Source of the DNA: Membranipora membranacea
Taxonomy: Eukaryota; Bryozoa; Gymnolaemata; Cheilostomatida; Membraniporidae
Assembly (NCBI GenBank): GCA_914767715.1
Contig: OU612073.1
Location: 22,382,001-22,446,000, forward strand
Direction: 5' to 3'
DNA length: 64,000 nucleotides
Positions 38,226-49,547 of this stretch are shown one piece after another (within the stretch, counting starts at the first letter, position 1; every line of letters begins with the position of its first letter). The translations under genes were made by a program, and so were the position numbers. Below the pieces are notes generated by a model. The model was not told the origin of the DNA. It searched no databases and was given only the letters and a program-made list of their open reading frames with translations.

Positions 38226-40475
38226 TCGTTCAATTTCAATGATATCTGGGGTTCGTTGGGATCCACAAACTGAGAGCTAGTGACTTGTAACAATTATTTC
38301 CCAACCATTCTTTAGAATAATATGACAATAACTTTGGATTATTACCAACTTTTTTTTGAAAGCCAAGTCTTGACTCATCGCTGCCCTAGAGACTCATGCT
38401 TACTAATGACATTGATGAGGCTACTATGATTGAACATAGAGCAGGTTATCTCTGTATTTATTAGTTGTATAAAAAGTTACAGTTACAACTAACAGGAAGG
38501 AAAAACTCTGTTCACCCAAAATGAACTTTCATGGTTAGGCCATGGCCATAGTATTCAGCAAAGTCATTTAATAGGGGCTTGTGACTCACAGTATGTTCAC
38601 AACAAGGGTAAAAAAGCTACATAGTCTACAGAGCCGTTTCGTCAAAATGTGGTGTTACTATGCAGAGCTTTTGTTTCTCTTAAATAGTTATGTAATGTAA
38701 CTTCTTCTGATTCCATTTAAAAAGAATGTTGAGAATTTTATATGTTTAACACAAAAATTTACTGGTTTAATTACGATAAACCACCAAAGTTGCCTTCTAC
38801 CTGTAATGGACTGCGTAAAATGCAGAGGACACACAATTACGTCCTATTTACTATGGAAAATCTAACAATAATCATTCAGATAGCACAAGCATTTAAGCTG
38901 TAATACACAGCAAAGAACTTGTTATACAGAACCTTTGCCACAAAATTAAGAACTATTGGCGAATTAAAAAATTATTTTGTTACCCACGGGACCGAAAACA
39001 TACTGACAAACTTATAACAAACTATAACAAAACTTGTGTAAATTAAATTAAGTAATATAACGAAATGTGTGACTTTTGTAATGTAGAACAAAATTCTCCT
39101 ATACCGATATGTATGCCAAAATATAACCCACCAGTGTTGTGATGCGCAGGTCGGCGTACAGGATGCTAAATTATACATTAGTCATGCCAAGGAGTTGTCT
39201 GTAACTCCTTGATCAAGCACCCCACTTTTTTCTGTTTGATTTCACATTTGATTTTGAGTGGAGAACAGAAACTATTCAAACATGTTTTATGATGGGATTG
39301 AGCCTGCTTGCGCTCATTGGCAGTGTTAACTCTGCAACAACACATTTTATGCAGAATTATTCTTTTCAAACGTGATACTACTAATTTCTAGTCCCGTGCG
39401 TCACAACTTATATTCATTGGTCATTAAAGCTTCAATAATAATAATAATAATAATGAAGTTTATTTGTAAAACGTCTAGAAATCATTGATTCTTGGGTGAA
39501 AGTGGTGTGAATTGTGTTTTTTTGTGGGGTTCAGTCTTAAATAGCGCAGTCTTAAATGGCTATTTTCCATGAAGGAGGGATGATGGAGAAAGCTTGCCTG
39601 ACTATCGACCAATTGCTGTTTTCACATTTTTTGATGATATCACGCGCACAGAAACTCACCCAGAACTGAGTGTCATCAATATACAGTGGCATTTCACCCC
39701 GATAGTATCTAGGAGCTTAGGTAATGAGACAATCACACAGTTAAAAAACATCGTGCCTAGTACGCTGCCCTGAGGCATACCTACATTGCAAGGTACAGGA
39801 GCGATAAATTAAAGAGTATTTTATCCATCTGGGAATGGAACTGCCGACCATGAATTTTAAAAAGAGCAGAGAACAGATGTGTCCATGTGAAAAAGTTCTT
39901 CTGACAAATTTAGGAGAATCAAGAACACTGTTCGACCACAATCATCTCACATTTATGTATAATTAGCAAATATCGCCTGTGAACATCCATTGGTTGACAT
40001 ATAAAGTTTGATGCATTATTTGTGACACAAGGATACTGCTGTCGGTACCAATTGTGTTAATATATTTCAATAGATTTTAAAGAGAAGATATTCAACAGCA
40101 ATATTGTCATGTATGTGGTTATAAGTTATAAATCCGTTGCCATATGTACACTTTACAGTTTAAGGGAAAAGGAAAATGTTTTTCGCATTAGATAAACTTC
40201 GTTATCATCTGCTTTTGGTTTGCACCAAATGGCACCTACCCTATTGTTATTATTTATCTTTGTATTGGGACTCTTGGGAGTTTGACGAGGATCATTCATT
40301 CAAAGCTTTCAGAGTAGGTTGAGATATATATTGTTAGGGTTATATATTTAAACAGTTTATTACCAAAAATGGGAATTGTCTGTTACTTTTATCAAATGAG
40401 ACAACTCTTAAGATGTAATCAAATAAATTTACAAGTGGAATGTAGTAGTACACAAGTAGTCAAGCTATTAACTCG
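38226..40475. other. MULE interior, no gene recognised
   Basis: AT-rich sequence between the left TIR and the transposase remnant, with an AAT microsatellite at 39434-39455. No convincing coding exon was seen on either strand. Confidence 0.4.
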
Positions 40476-41221
40476 TCAATGCTCAATATGATGGGCTGGT
40501 GCTTTCCACCGAATGTTGTATCCTATTCGGCGGAGAAAGACCTCCATATTGACATTTCCTGCATCGTATTGCCTACACAGTTCCTTGAGCCTGGTTGTTA
40601 GTTCTCGATATACCCGTTTGACAACCTTCTTTGGAGGGTTGCCGATGGCTGTATTGTTAATATCGAGTCTGGCCACCATGTCCTCTTCTCTTAGGGTTTT
40701 GAGAAGATCCCACAGAGTTGGATGGTCTGTTCCCTTGAGCTTCTTCATTCTGAAAGTGCAAAGGATTATATTCAATAAATTGGTCAAATAAATATCAATT
40801 TGCCAATTCGTAACGATCAAATCTGAAAATATACTACAATCCGGATGAACATTAACTAAGCTTCTGTGCGAGCGTTTCAAGATAACAGCTTTTTTATTTC
40901 TCTGCATAAAATTCACTTCGTAATTGTCCTTTATGAGTCAATATGGTTTTGGCTGACACATTATTTGTTCTACAAGTTACAAAGTGTCACAGATGATGTA
41001 TTGTTTATGCTTTGTTTCTCACCTACCATTCCAGGACTCACAATAGCTGTTTGTCCGTGGTAGGTCATTCACTGTTATCTCATGCATATTCCACTTGTTT
41101 GGAGGAAAGCGAGGCTCCCCATTCCTCCTTGCCAAGAATCCTAATACATTTGCCGCTGGCTGCACTATCAGAGGACCACGTACGTAGTTAGTGTCAAAAT
41201 AGTCCAGAAGGTCTGGTAATC
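40476..41221 (-). pseudogene. C-terminal part of a MULE transposase (two exons)
   Basis: Exon A (41221-41023) and exon B (40749-40476) join in frame using donor AG|GTGAGA and acceptor TTTCAG. Exon A reads LPDLLDYFDTNYV, GEPRFPPNKWNMHE and LPRTNSYCESWNG. Exon B continues with GTDHPTLWDLL. These match the conserved block after the catalytic domain of animal MULE transposases, where the usual pattern is RFPxxxWN, LPRTNNxxEGWH and HPxxWxF. The N-terminal zinc finger and DDE core were not found upstream, so only about 158 codons remain. Seen here: good reading frames and splice signals. Inferred: loss of activity. Confidence 0.75.
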
Positions 41222-42621
41222 CTAAAAAAAAGTGAGTTGAAATTAACATCATATTAGGAGTTGGGCAGCTTCCATGTGCCATGAAGGAGTTGTTAGTATT
41301 ACACTCATGCTTGGTACTCACATCATGTTGTATAGCCTTAAATGTCTTCTATTATTTCAAAATGACAACAATTTGTGAAGGCACTTCACAATCTCTGTGT
41401 TGCAATGTATTACATTGATCCACTATAATCGAATGATAGAATTTTTCACATGGTGTGAGGTTTGCAGAGATAGGTGAAGACGGCACAGCAGTAAACTTGG
41501 TCATTTATCACTTACCAGTTACCAAATAAATTGCACATGAGAACTATATACTTCTCACACATAAATGTTGTGAAAAAAACTGATATTGATCTTCCACCTT
41601 CTTTTAGACCTGCAAAGATGCTAATTTTTGGAGCTTACACCAGCTAGAAAACCTGAGCTAGTAAAAATAAAATAGAGCTTGAAGTTCTAGCTTTGCTTAT
41701 TATCTCCTCACTTCGTGTTTGCAAGCTGCGATATAATCATAAGGTTAGCTATCAGCCAATGATATTCCATAAACAAAGCCTTTTTAATGATACCCGTCAT
41801 AAACATCACGAAAAATACAACTGGTAATTGTTAATTAACCAATGAGACTATTCTCTCGCTGGGCGAAGATTGTCTTAGTATAATCTGCTGCGAGAAGCGT
41901 TGTAGCGTGTAGTTATAAGCCGCTAACTATAAAAGGGGCGGAACTTAGACCACTAAACAAACAGTTTTCCCTTGCGAAGCTGTAAATAATCGCACGTGTG
42001 TAGTCCCTCTTAGCGCAAATATCAACTAAAGGCATGTTTGTGAACCATCCGTCTTCTGTGTTGGTGGTGCAATGATTTTGTCTTGCCATGTTATATAAAT
42101 AGCAAAAGAGAAAATGGGATCAGAGGGTAGTGACACGCATGAAGAGTACAAAATAATCTTTGCATTGTTGTAGCAGAGAGAATAGGCTCAAATAAAACTT
42201 AAGTTCTTCAATGAGGCATTACGCGTGCAGATGGTGAGTCTTGACGAGATGTGTGCGCTGTGCTCGCTGTCTACCGGCACCCTTGGGCTCGCTTTGGCAG
42301 CTTTTTGGAGGATTTAGCTCCCGACGAACTGACTTATTGTTGGTGACATCAACATTGATATGAATCCAGAAAAAAATTTTGACTTAGCTTCAAAAGACTA
42401 AAGCAAGTTGAGTTGAAGCCAATATTTTTATATTCTTATTAGATCCTGAACCAGAATTTGTGAAAACAAAATAATTATTTTATATTATCTATTACTATCA
42501 TTAAATCCGAACATAAAAATGTGCACCTTAGATTTAAAAATTTCAGATCAACAATTCCTTACGGATGAACACAACTAAAATAAATTAATGTGTTATTATA
42601 AGAAATTATGCAATAAAAAAA
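41222..42621. other. MULE interior where the transposase N-terminus is expected
   Basis: By position this should hold the upstream transposase exons on the minus strand, but no recognisable FLYWCH-type zinc finger or DDE core was seen. It is AT-rich and appears non-coding. Confidence 0.4.
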
Positions 42622-43360
42622 TTGTTACAGAAATATCTGACACCAACTTTCAATGGAAAACCAAGCTCATGCATTGATAATGCCAGCAACAAAATTAGTG
42701 CCAGAAAGCATCAACGTCCTACTATCAAGAGACCTTGGATGACTAAGCAGTTATTTACACTCACCAAAGAGGGTACTAAACTTCACAAAATAGGCAAAAA
42801 GCATTCAAAACCATAGAGGAAATTTAAAAATCATTGTAACAAATTCGGCATTAGATGGGCGCAGGACAACTGACACAATCAATATTATAATGGAACAACT
42901 TTACGGCCGTTTTAATGATGGAAGAATCACCCAGTGTTTAATTTTATATCTTTGAAAAGCTTTTGATACAATAAATCACAGCGTTCTAATAAGTAAACAG
43001 ATATTTTTTTCAGATAATATCCCCCTCATAGCGACTGTTAGAAAATTATCTTTTAAATAGAAAACAGTTTGTATTGGTAAATGAATTAAGTCGGTTTACT
43101 GCCTGTCATGATCGGTGCTCCCCAGGGTTCGGTTCTCGGCCAGCACTATTTATAATTTATAATGTTGACCTTTTAAATGTATCACCTGATCTAAATTGAA
43201 ATTTTTTTGCTGACAATACTAATAATTTTAGCACCGAACCTGAAATTACGAAGAGCAATTTACCTCTGATAAATGAATAGTGTATCACCAACTGTCTTGT
43301 CATAAACTATGAGAATACCTTTTTGAGACCTCGAACAACATTTTTAACCAGAAGATTAAC
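42622..43360 (+). pseudogene. Decayed non-LTR reverse transcriptase inside the MULE
   Basis: Short pieces in shifting frames recall a jockey-like RT: KRPWMTKQLFTLTKE near 42735, KAFDTINHSVLISK near 42955, IGAPQGSVLG near 43111, and FADN, a changed FADD box, near 43205. Several stops and frameshifts separate them. It lies between the MULE TIRs and is therefore a nested insertion older than its own heavy decay. Confidence 0.75.
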
Positions 43361-44052
43361 AGCTCATATTCCGGAACTTTTTTAGAAGAAAGAGGAACAG
43401 CATAACTATCTATGAACATTTTAGAAGCCTGAAAAAGGAATTAGATTTAACCCTGATGATGATACAAGCACTCGGTCCAGCCATTGAGCAGAATCTAGAA
43501 TTAGAGTTCTGGGGCCACGCAAGTGATAGCCAGATAGGACTCTGTGTGACATCAAGGGAATTAAACCAGGGGTCACAGTTCTCATATTTTTGAAAAACTA
43601 AAAATCATGCCATTGCAAATGCTTTTTGAATATAAAGTTTTGAAACTTTTATTAATTTCATACTCAATTCAAAATATTTTCAAGATGATAACAAACCATG
43701 AATACAATGCTGATCCAACAAACTTGAATTTATGAAAACCAATAACAAGCGAGGAGAGAGGTCCTTGTTAAGAAATTGCATAGGCTTGTTCAAAAAGTTC
43801 ATACCGGGGATGTGGGTAGGGCCAGAGTGCAATCATGGTAGCCTTCATGACGCCGGTAATAGCATCAGAAAAGACCAGTCAAAACCCTTCAAGCCAAGAC
43901 ATAAAGTTGGTCAAATTTAGAGAGTCAATTAACTTGCCATTACCCACAGAGTTGGCGACTTGACGGCGCATTATTTGGCTGCAATTTCTGCAACGCACAC
44001 TAGCCTTCAGTACAATGGGGCCCAACTAACCCAAGAGAAAAAATTCAAATGT
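43361..44052. other. MULE interior, right part, no gene recognised
   Basis: Contains a 63-codon open stretch at 43732-43920 that resembles nothing known and has no codon structure to support it. Otherwise AT-rich and featureless up to the right TIR. Confidence 0.35.
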
Positions 44053-44462
44053 AGAAACTTCGAGACTTGAACAGTGAAAGAGATGGCTCTAACCAACTGA
44101 ACCACCCCCTAATCTGATCGAGCAATGCGCAGCTGTAATGTGACTAAAAAAAGTACAACGTGGCTTGATCTCCTTTGGTTATATATTTTGGCATTTTGGC
44201 AATGGTATTTTGGGATATGGTATGTTGTCCCGCATGGTATTATGTCCAATCTGGCTTTATATCCATTGGTATTTTGACGCATCTGGCTTTATATCCACTG
44301 GTATTTTGACACAACTGGCGTTTTGTACAACTGGTATTTTGGCATTGGTATATTGTGCAGTGGTGTTTTCACCTATGGCATTATGGCCATGGCATTATGA
44401 CAATGGCATTATGGCAATGGCATTTTGTCCCAATGGCATTTTGGCCATGGCATTATGGCCGG
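44053..44462 (-). repeat. Right terminal inverted repeat of the MULE
   Basis: Inverted counterpart of 37821-38225. From the inside outwards it has the tRNA-like stretch, the CAGCTGTAATGTGAC spacer and the AATGGCATTTTGG-type minisatellite. Confidence 0.9.
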
Positions 44463-45468
44463 GTACCATTTTCAATGGTCTCAGCGAGAACCTCCTGCCC
44501 AGTGTTAAGTTTAGAGTTAGTTTAGTTTTATTTCACTATACTGCTTTTCAAGAGTCAAAATATTATTGTCTGCCAAAAAATGAGGCTTGTGATAGAATAA
44601 TATAGACATATAGACAAATTTTGAACAGTTAGTAGTAACTAGATGCATAGTTTTTTGAGTTATGAGAGGTGAATGAAGGGTTCGCTATAGAAAGATTACC
44701 ATTGATTTAACTTATTTTCTATGTTCAACTTGAGGGTATCTGCTCTAACCTAACTTTTCATGTGTCTTATAAACTCATAGATATATAAATGTTTTATACC
44801 TATACTTACGCTTTAAATACCCTTCCCTAGAGTAAAGCTCTCATACTCGTTTCATCTCTAAAAGTAGGTGCTTTATATTAATTTTGACATAGTGAATTCC
44901 TTGGTTTGGACTGTTTCTTTCACCCCTCAGTAAGTGTTCTATATTACATTAGCTATTTTGTCTTTTTCTAACCGCTGCCGGTTATTGCAGAGTTGAGGGC
45001 AACACATGCATCAAAAGCATCAACTGTCTTGTTGCTACTAATATTTGGCCAGTCAAAAAGCACTACCATTGAACTTAGGATCGCTCAGTTATGTTTTTGA
45101 CAGATTTGATTTTGGGTCAGAATAATCAGCTGTCCTTTCAAATTTTAGTCTCGGCAGACTTTTAAAAGGCCCAAGGTCACAGTTTGGCCTCACTTCCTAA
45201 CAACTGATAAATTGGTACTTAACACACCTAACTCTTTTTCTATATCAATTATCAGCAGTTTGATGCATTATGTACTCACAAGACAGTTAGTTATGTGGAT
45301 GTAAGTTCTAAACCATGATGATTTATTTAGATGATTATTATTTGTCTATGATGATGCTACAGGTAAATAGGCCCTATGGACAAGCTATATACAGACTTAT
45401 TGGTTTCCAATACGTAGGCTTAGCATCTAGCTATATACAGGCTTAGTGTCCCAAGGAAGCAAAATCTG
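44463..45468. other. No gene seen
   Basis: AT-rich DNA between the MULE end and the start of the next non-LTR element. Nothing was recognised. Confidence 0.4.
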
Positions 45469-45975
45469 TTGGTCAGAATTGGGTTCAAAACCCGTTTTAT
45501 CCAAGTTAAATTTAACTTTATAAATAATAATAATCAAGACAACATCAGACGTGGGATTAACCGTGAATTCGGCCCAACCATCATAGAAAACATAACGACC
45601 TACAATTTCAAGAGAGTATCTCCAAAAATTATGCTGCACCTTCGCGATGAAAAGACAGTGACCAAGTTGATAAACACTTGGAATACATTATTATTAGAAA
45701 ATTCGCAAGTAAGAAAGACAATCAATCCAGAATCAGCAAAAGTCAACACTGGTATGCTGAGAGGCATTCCTATTGATGCTGATGATGAACTTGTAATAAA
45801 AGAGATATCACAGAATTTCCCCAACTCTTCAGCTATAAGGATTTACAAAGGGGAAAAGAAAATGCGCATCTTTAAAGTAAAGTTTGACACTCAGGACCAA
45901 TACAACAAGGTCCTCAGTCAAGGTATGATTTTAGACTCACTTAAACTTAAATGCCATTTTGAAAAACTTCTATGA
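45469..45975 (+). pseudogene. ORF1-like fragment of the non-LTR element
   Basis: 168 open codons without an ATG at the start, so the N-terminus is missing. The sequence alternates basic and hydrophobic stretches (IRRGINREFGPTIIENITTY, VNTGMLRGIPIDADDELVIK, MRIFKVKFDTQDQYNKVLSQ). The second half resembles the RNA-recognition-like fold of LINE ORF1 proteins, which bind element RNA. No CCHC zinc knuckle is present. The call rests mainly on its place before an RT. Confidence 0.6.
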
Positions 45976-46009
45976 TGGCAATGAATTTTCATAGCGCATA
46001 TCTTAATAA

Positions 46010-47792
46010 TTGATTGGGAAGGATATAAAAAAACAGCGAAATTATGTCACTAATATGATCAGGCAAAAGAAGAAAAGAGCTATTTCTAATACTATTAAAG
46101 AGTCTAAAGGTAATACAAAACCTGTCTGGGATGTATTAAAGAATAAAAAGGAGACTTTCCCTGCGACAAATTTGAGTGCAGATCAATTTAACAGCCATTT
46201 CACATCCATTGCAAAATCAATCACAAAGAACCTTGTTGTAACGGATGAGATGACATTTCCCGTATCCGAACATAATTTGACAGACAAACCACAATTCACC
46301 CCTTTCACATGTACAAGAATATTGTTCCACATTCCTGATAGTAAAAGTACAGGACCTGACAGAATTACAGTGAAGATGTTGAAGCTTGTTTGGCCTTATA
46401 TTGTGGATATTGTCACCGATATGTTAAACAGGGTTTTAAGCAAGGGACAGTTCCCTTCAACATGGAAACTAGCTCGAGTTTCACCAATACATAAATCTGG
46501 GGATATAAATAACCCATCAAATTATAGGCCAATTTCAGTCTTGCCTGTTCTTTCAAAAAATATTTGAGAAACACATGAATCACCATCTGCAAGAATATCT
46601 CACTAAGAACAAAATCATCCATGAGCTTAGAAAAGGCCATTCTTGTTCAGACAGTTTATTTTAAATTATTTCAGACTCTTTGGTGGAGAAAATTAATGGA
46701 AATGTTATGACATTACTTTTTCTGGATTTTAAAAAGGCATTTGACTGTGTATGCCATGTTTTACTACACAATAAGTTGAAGGCTTGCGGCATCGGTGGAA
46801 ATATGTTAAAACTTCTCGACACCTTTCTGACAGACAGAAGGCAGTTTGTTAAACTCAATAATATTGAATCTTGTAGATTGCCTATCACAATAGGGGTCCC
46901 TCAAGGTTCAATCCTAGCACCAGCTTTGTTTCTCATCTTCATAAATGATTTATTAACTTCATCAAAATCAGACTCATCATCATATGCATATGCTGATGAT
47001 ACAGTGTTCCTGTCATCTAATAAAAACCTTCAGCAACTAAAGGCAAAGGCATCTGAAGATTTAAGTGGCATTTTGGATTGGTGCAATCGTAACCGGATGG
47101 TTATAAATGTTCAGAAATCTCATTACGTGCTACTCAATATCTCAGATCCGCTTTATGACCTGGAACTGTACATAGGGCATGAAAAACTAAACAGACAGAT
47201 AACTACAAGGCTTCTCGGTTTTGTGTTGAATGACTCGCTTTCATGGCAGGATCATCTAGAGTATGTATATAAAAAGGTACAACGGAATGTTTACCTACTT
47301 CAAAATTTGAGATACTTCTTGGATATAGCAAGTGCCCGCACATTTTACTTCCAGTTTATCTATTGTCACCTTATATATGGTATCCATATCATTGGCAACT
47401 TGTCCTGCAATAATGCCCTCAATAGATTATTTTTGTTGCAAAAACGGGCTTTACGCATTATCGCAAATGTGCATTACATCCCATATTATCTCATTCCAAC
47501 CATATCCATTACACAATCATTACAACTCCTACCTCTTCCTAAGCTTGTTTGTTATTTCACTTCACTTTTTGCACATAAGATAAACAATTTTCTAACGCCT
47601 CCATTTATATATAGAGGATTTAAAAACACTACCAAGTTCAATTTTCGTGATAAACATTTACTTTTAAATCATACAGACAATCTAAGATACAAAGTTTCTG
47701 CTACATATAAATCTTTACCGTTTCATTTGAGATCCAAAGAGAAGTTCAGTTCATTCAAAACTTTACTTTTCAACCATATATTATCGACTTGA
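46010..47792 (+). pseudogene. Reverse transcriptase of the non-LTR element, two lesions
   Basis: First part (46010-46567): pre-RT region with STGPDRITVKMLK and NYRPISVLPVLSK. It ends by a frameshift in an A-run near 46555, and a TAA follows near 46662. Second part (46680-47792) is open: motif A (LDFKKAFDCV), motif B (GVPQGSILAPALF), motif C (AYADDTVFLS), then the usual thumb and a C-terminal tail (YKSLPFHLRSKEKFSSFKTL). The palm motifs are intact. Two small lesions mean the copy died recently. It belongs to the jockey/CR1 group by motif style; the clade is uncertain. Confidence 0.9.
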
Positions 47793-47930
47793 CCAACATC
47801 ATTGATGATATTATTTCCTTTCTGTTTCTCTTTTTTTGTTTTAAAAACATTTTTTTCTGGCACTGAGTGCAAAACATTTCGAATGAGATGACTTTGGTTG
47901 CCAATAAAAGTATATATGAACATTCTCTCA

Positions 47931-48544
47931 GTTATGACGTTATTGCCCCAGCCCAAATACATGTCAATCAATCCATATTTACATAATATCACCTGACATC
48001 AAGCACAAGAGTGATTGCAGCACTGGTAAACAACTAGGTGTTTTTGATCACCTGTGTATATGCACTAATAATAGCATGTTCACCGGGTGTATTATGACCC
48101 TGTCCAACCCAACATACATGTTTCAGGTTGGAACTCAGGCCTAGCGGTTTGTAATTAATGCCAAAACTGCAATATTTACAAAGATTTTACGGCAAAATAC
48201 GGCAAAATAATGCACCTTTCTGTGCGGTGTATAGCTTTACTTATGACTAAATTGGCATTTAAATATTATTAATACATTTTTGAACATGTTAAGAAACCTC
48301 AGACATGTTTATTTAATCAAGATATATCTCTCTCTTTGCAAATCTGATGAAAACTTTTCGTTTTCTCAATAGATTCTTCATATAGAGTTACCATTGTGTA
48401 AGTAAGTCATTGTGTACATATGAGAGGACAACTTCTCAACAGTACCTATGATTGTTAACAAAAAAGGTTGAGTGCAATCTCCATATATCCCACCCCCCCC
48501 CCCTGTGTCTGGGATGAGGCGCCTTTGATCTTGCACTATCAAAG
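47931..48544. other. Spacer between the non-LTR element and the palindrome
   Basis: AT-rich DNA with a poly-C run at 48491-48503. No gene was seen. Homology with the right arm starts only at about 48545. Confidence 0.4.
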
Positions 48545-49547
48545 TGGGGCAAATTCGCATATTTCTCTCCTGAATTAATAGAATTTATAAATAGCAAGAT
48601 AAAACCAAAACGAAACAACATGTCCTTGTGGGCGGATTATCAGTATTAAATGCGAAGCAGATTTTTGTAAAAATTAGAATTAGCTTGCGATGGCACTCAG
48701 CTGAGCGTCCCTAAAACTCCAAACCATAAATAAAATGTGGATAGAAAAATGTATAGTGTAAATCAGTCACTGTTTTAGTATCAACGTAGGCTCTCACACT
48801 TCTCATGATGAGTAGAAATAGGTCGATTAAAAATGATGATGTTGTCAATTTTAATTCGTAATAATTTGGTCTAATCTTTGTTGTGTAAATTTAGAATGTA
48901 GTATTGCCGTGAAATGATTGGTTTATTTTGTGCCTTGAAAACAACCTTTTGCTTGTATTTAAAAATAATCCATTGGACCGGTGAGTCCTGTGTATACTTC
49001 AAACCCAGCATAGATGATCAAGAGATATTTAGTGCGTTATCAAATTTATTAATAATAATGAAATTAAAGAAACACAAATTGCAAGAAGATGAGAATAAAA
49101 ATATAAATCAAATATAACATCAAACAGTATTTTGATCTGAGATGTCCTGCAGACCAAGTTATAAAACATGCACGGTTCAAAAATCAGAATCAGAAATCCA
49201 TTTATCCATCTCCCCTGGGTGGGTAGGAAGTGAGTTGATGGTTCTTAGTGATGAGGGTCATAGTGTGGCTCTATAAAATAAATTGAGGGGTTGAATTAGA
49301 AGGCTAAATGCAAAGGTAATGTGCAAACCATGTGCATCCCTTAAATCCCTCTGGTAACACTTGTAACAGCCAAATAATGTGTTCAATAAATAAACTCTCA
49401 GGCTCAATTTAATTAAACATTTTCTATTGGTGTAACACATATTTCCGGGTAATTTAGACATGCAAGTCACATAGACATCAAAGCTTGAATATTCCCAGGA
49501 CAGAATTGTCGTCAGATTTTCTCAGGATTACAATAATTATACTTTGA

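Larger units (their letters stand above)
37821..44462. mobile_element. Mutator-like (MULE) DNA transposon, about 6.6 kb, long TIRs
   Basis: Two arms of about 405 bp (37821-38225 and 44053-44462) are inverted copies of each other. They enclose a region that encodes the C-terminal part of a MULE transposase on the minus strand. Long TIRs are typical of this superfamily. The outer 280 bases of each arm are built from a degenerate unit of about 17 bases (AAAATGCCATTGCC-like); the inner part contains a tRNA-like stretch. The transposase is incomplete and a decayed non-LTR element lies inside, so this copy is not autonomous. The exact ends and the expected 8-10 bp target duplication could not be settled by eye. 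Confidence 0.8.
45469..47930 (+). mobile_element. Non-LTR retrotransposon (jockey-like), internally deleted
   Basis: An ORF1-like fragment is followed after 34 bases by the RT part of ORF2, so the apurinic endonuclease that should lie between them is missing. The 3' end reads GAGATGACTTTGGTTGCCAA then TAAAAGTATATAT. The same 3' end is found at 54770-54910 (plus) and 58936-59110 (minus), which marks all three as one family. Confidence 0.85.

Noticed and set aside
44165-44605. A 146-codon open frame on the plus strand with repeated GIL/MA phrases
   Set aside because: Mirror of the left TIR. Its length comes from the absence of stops in the repeat unit.
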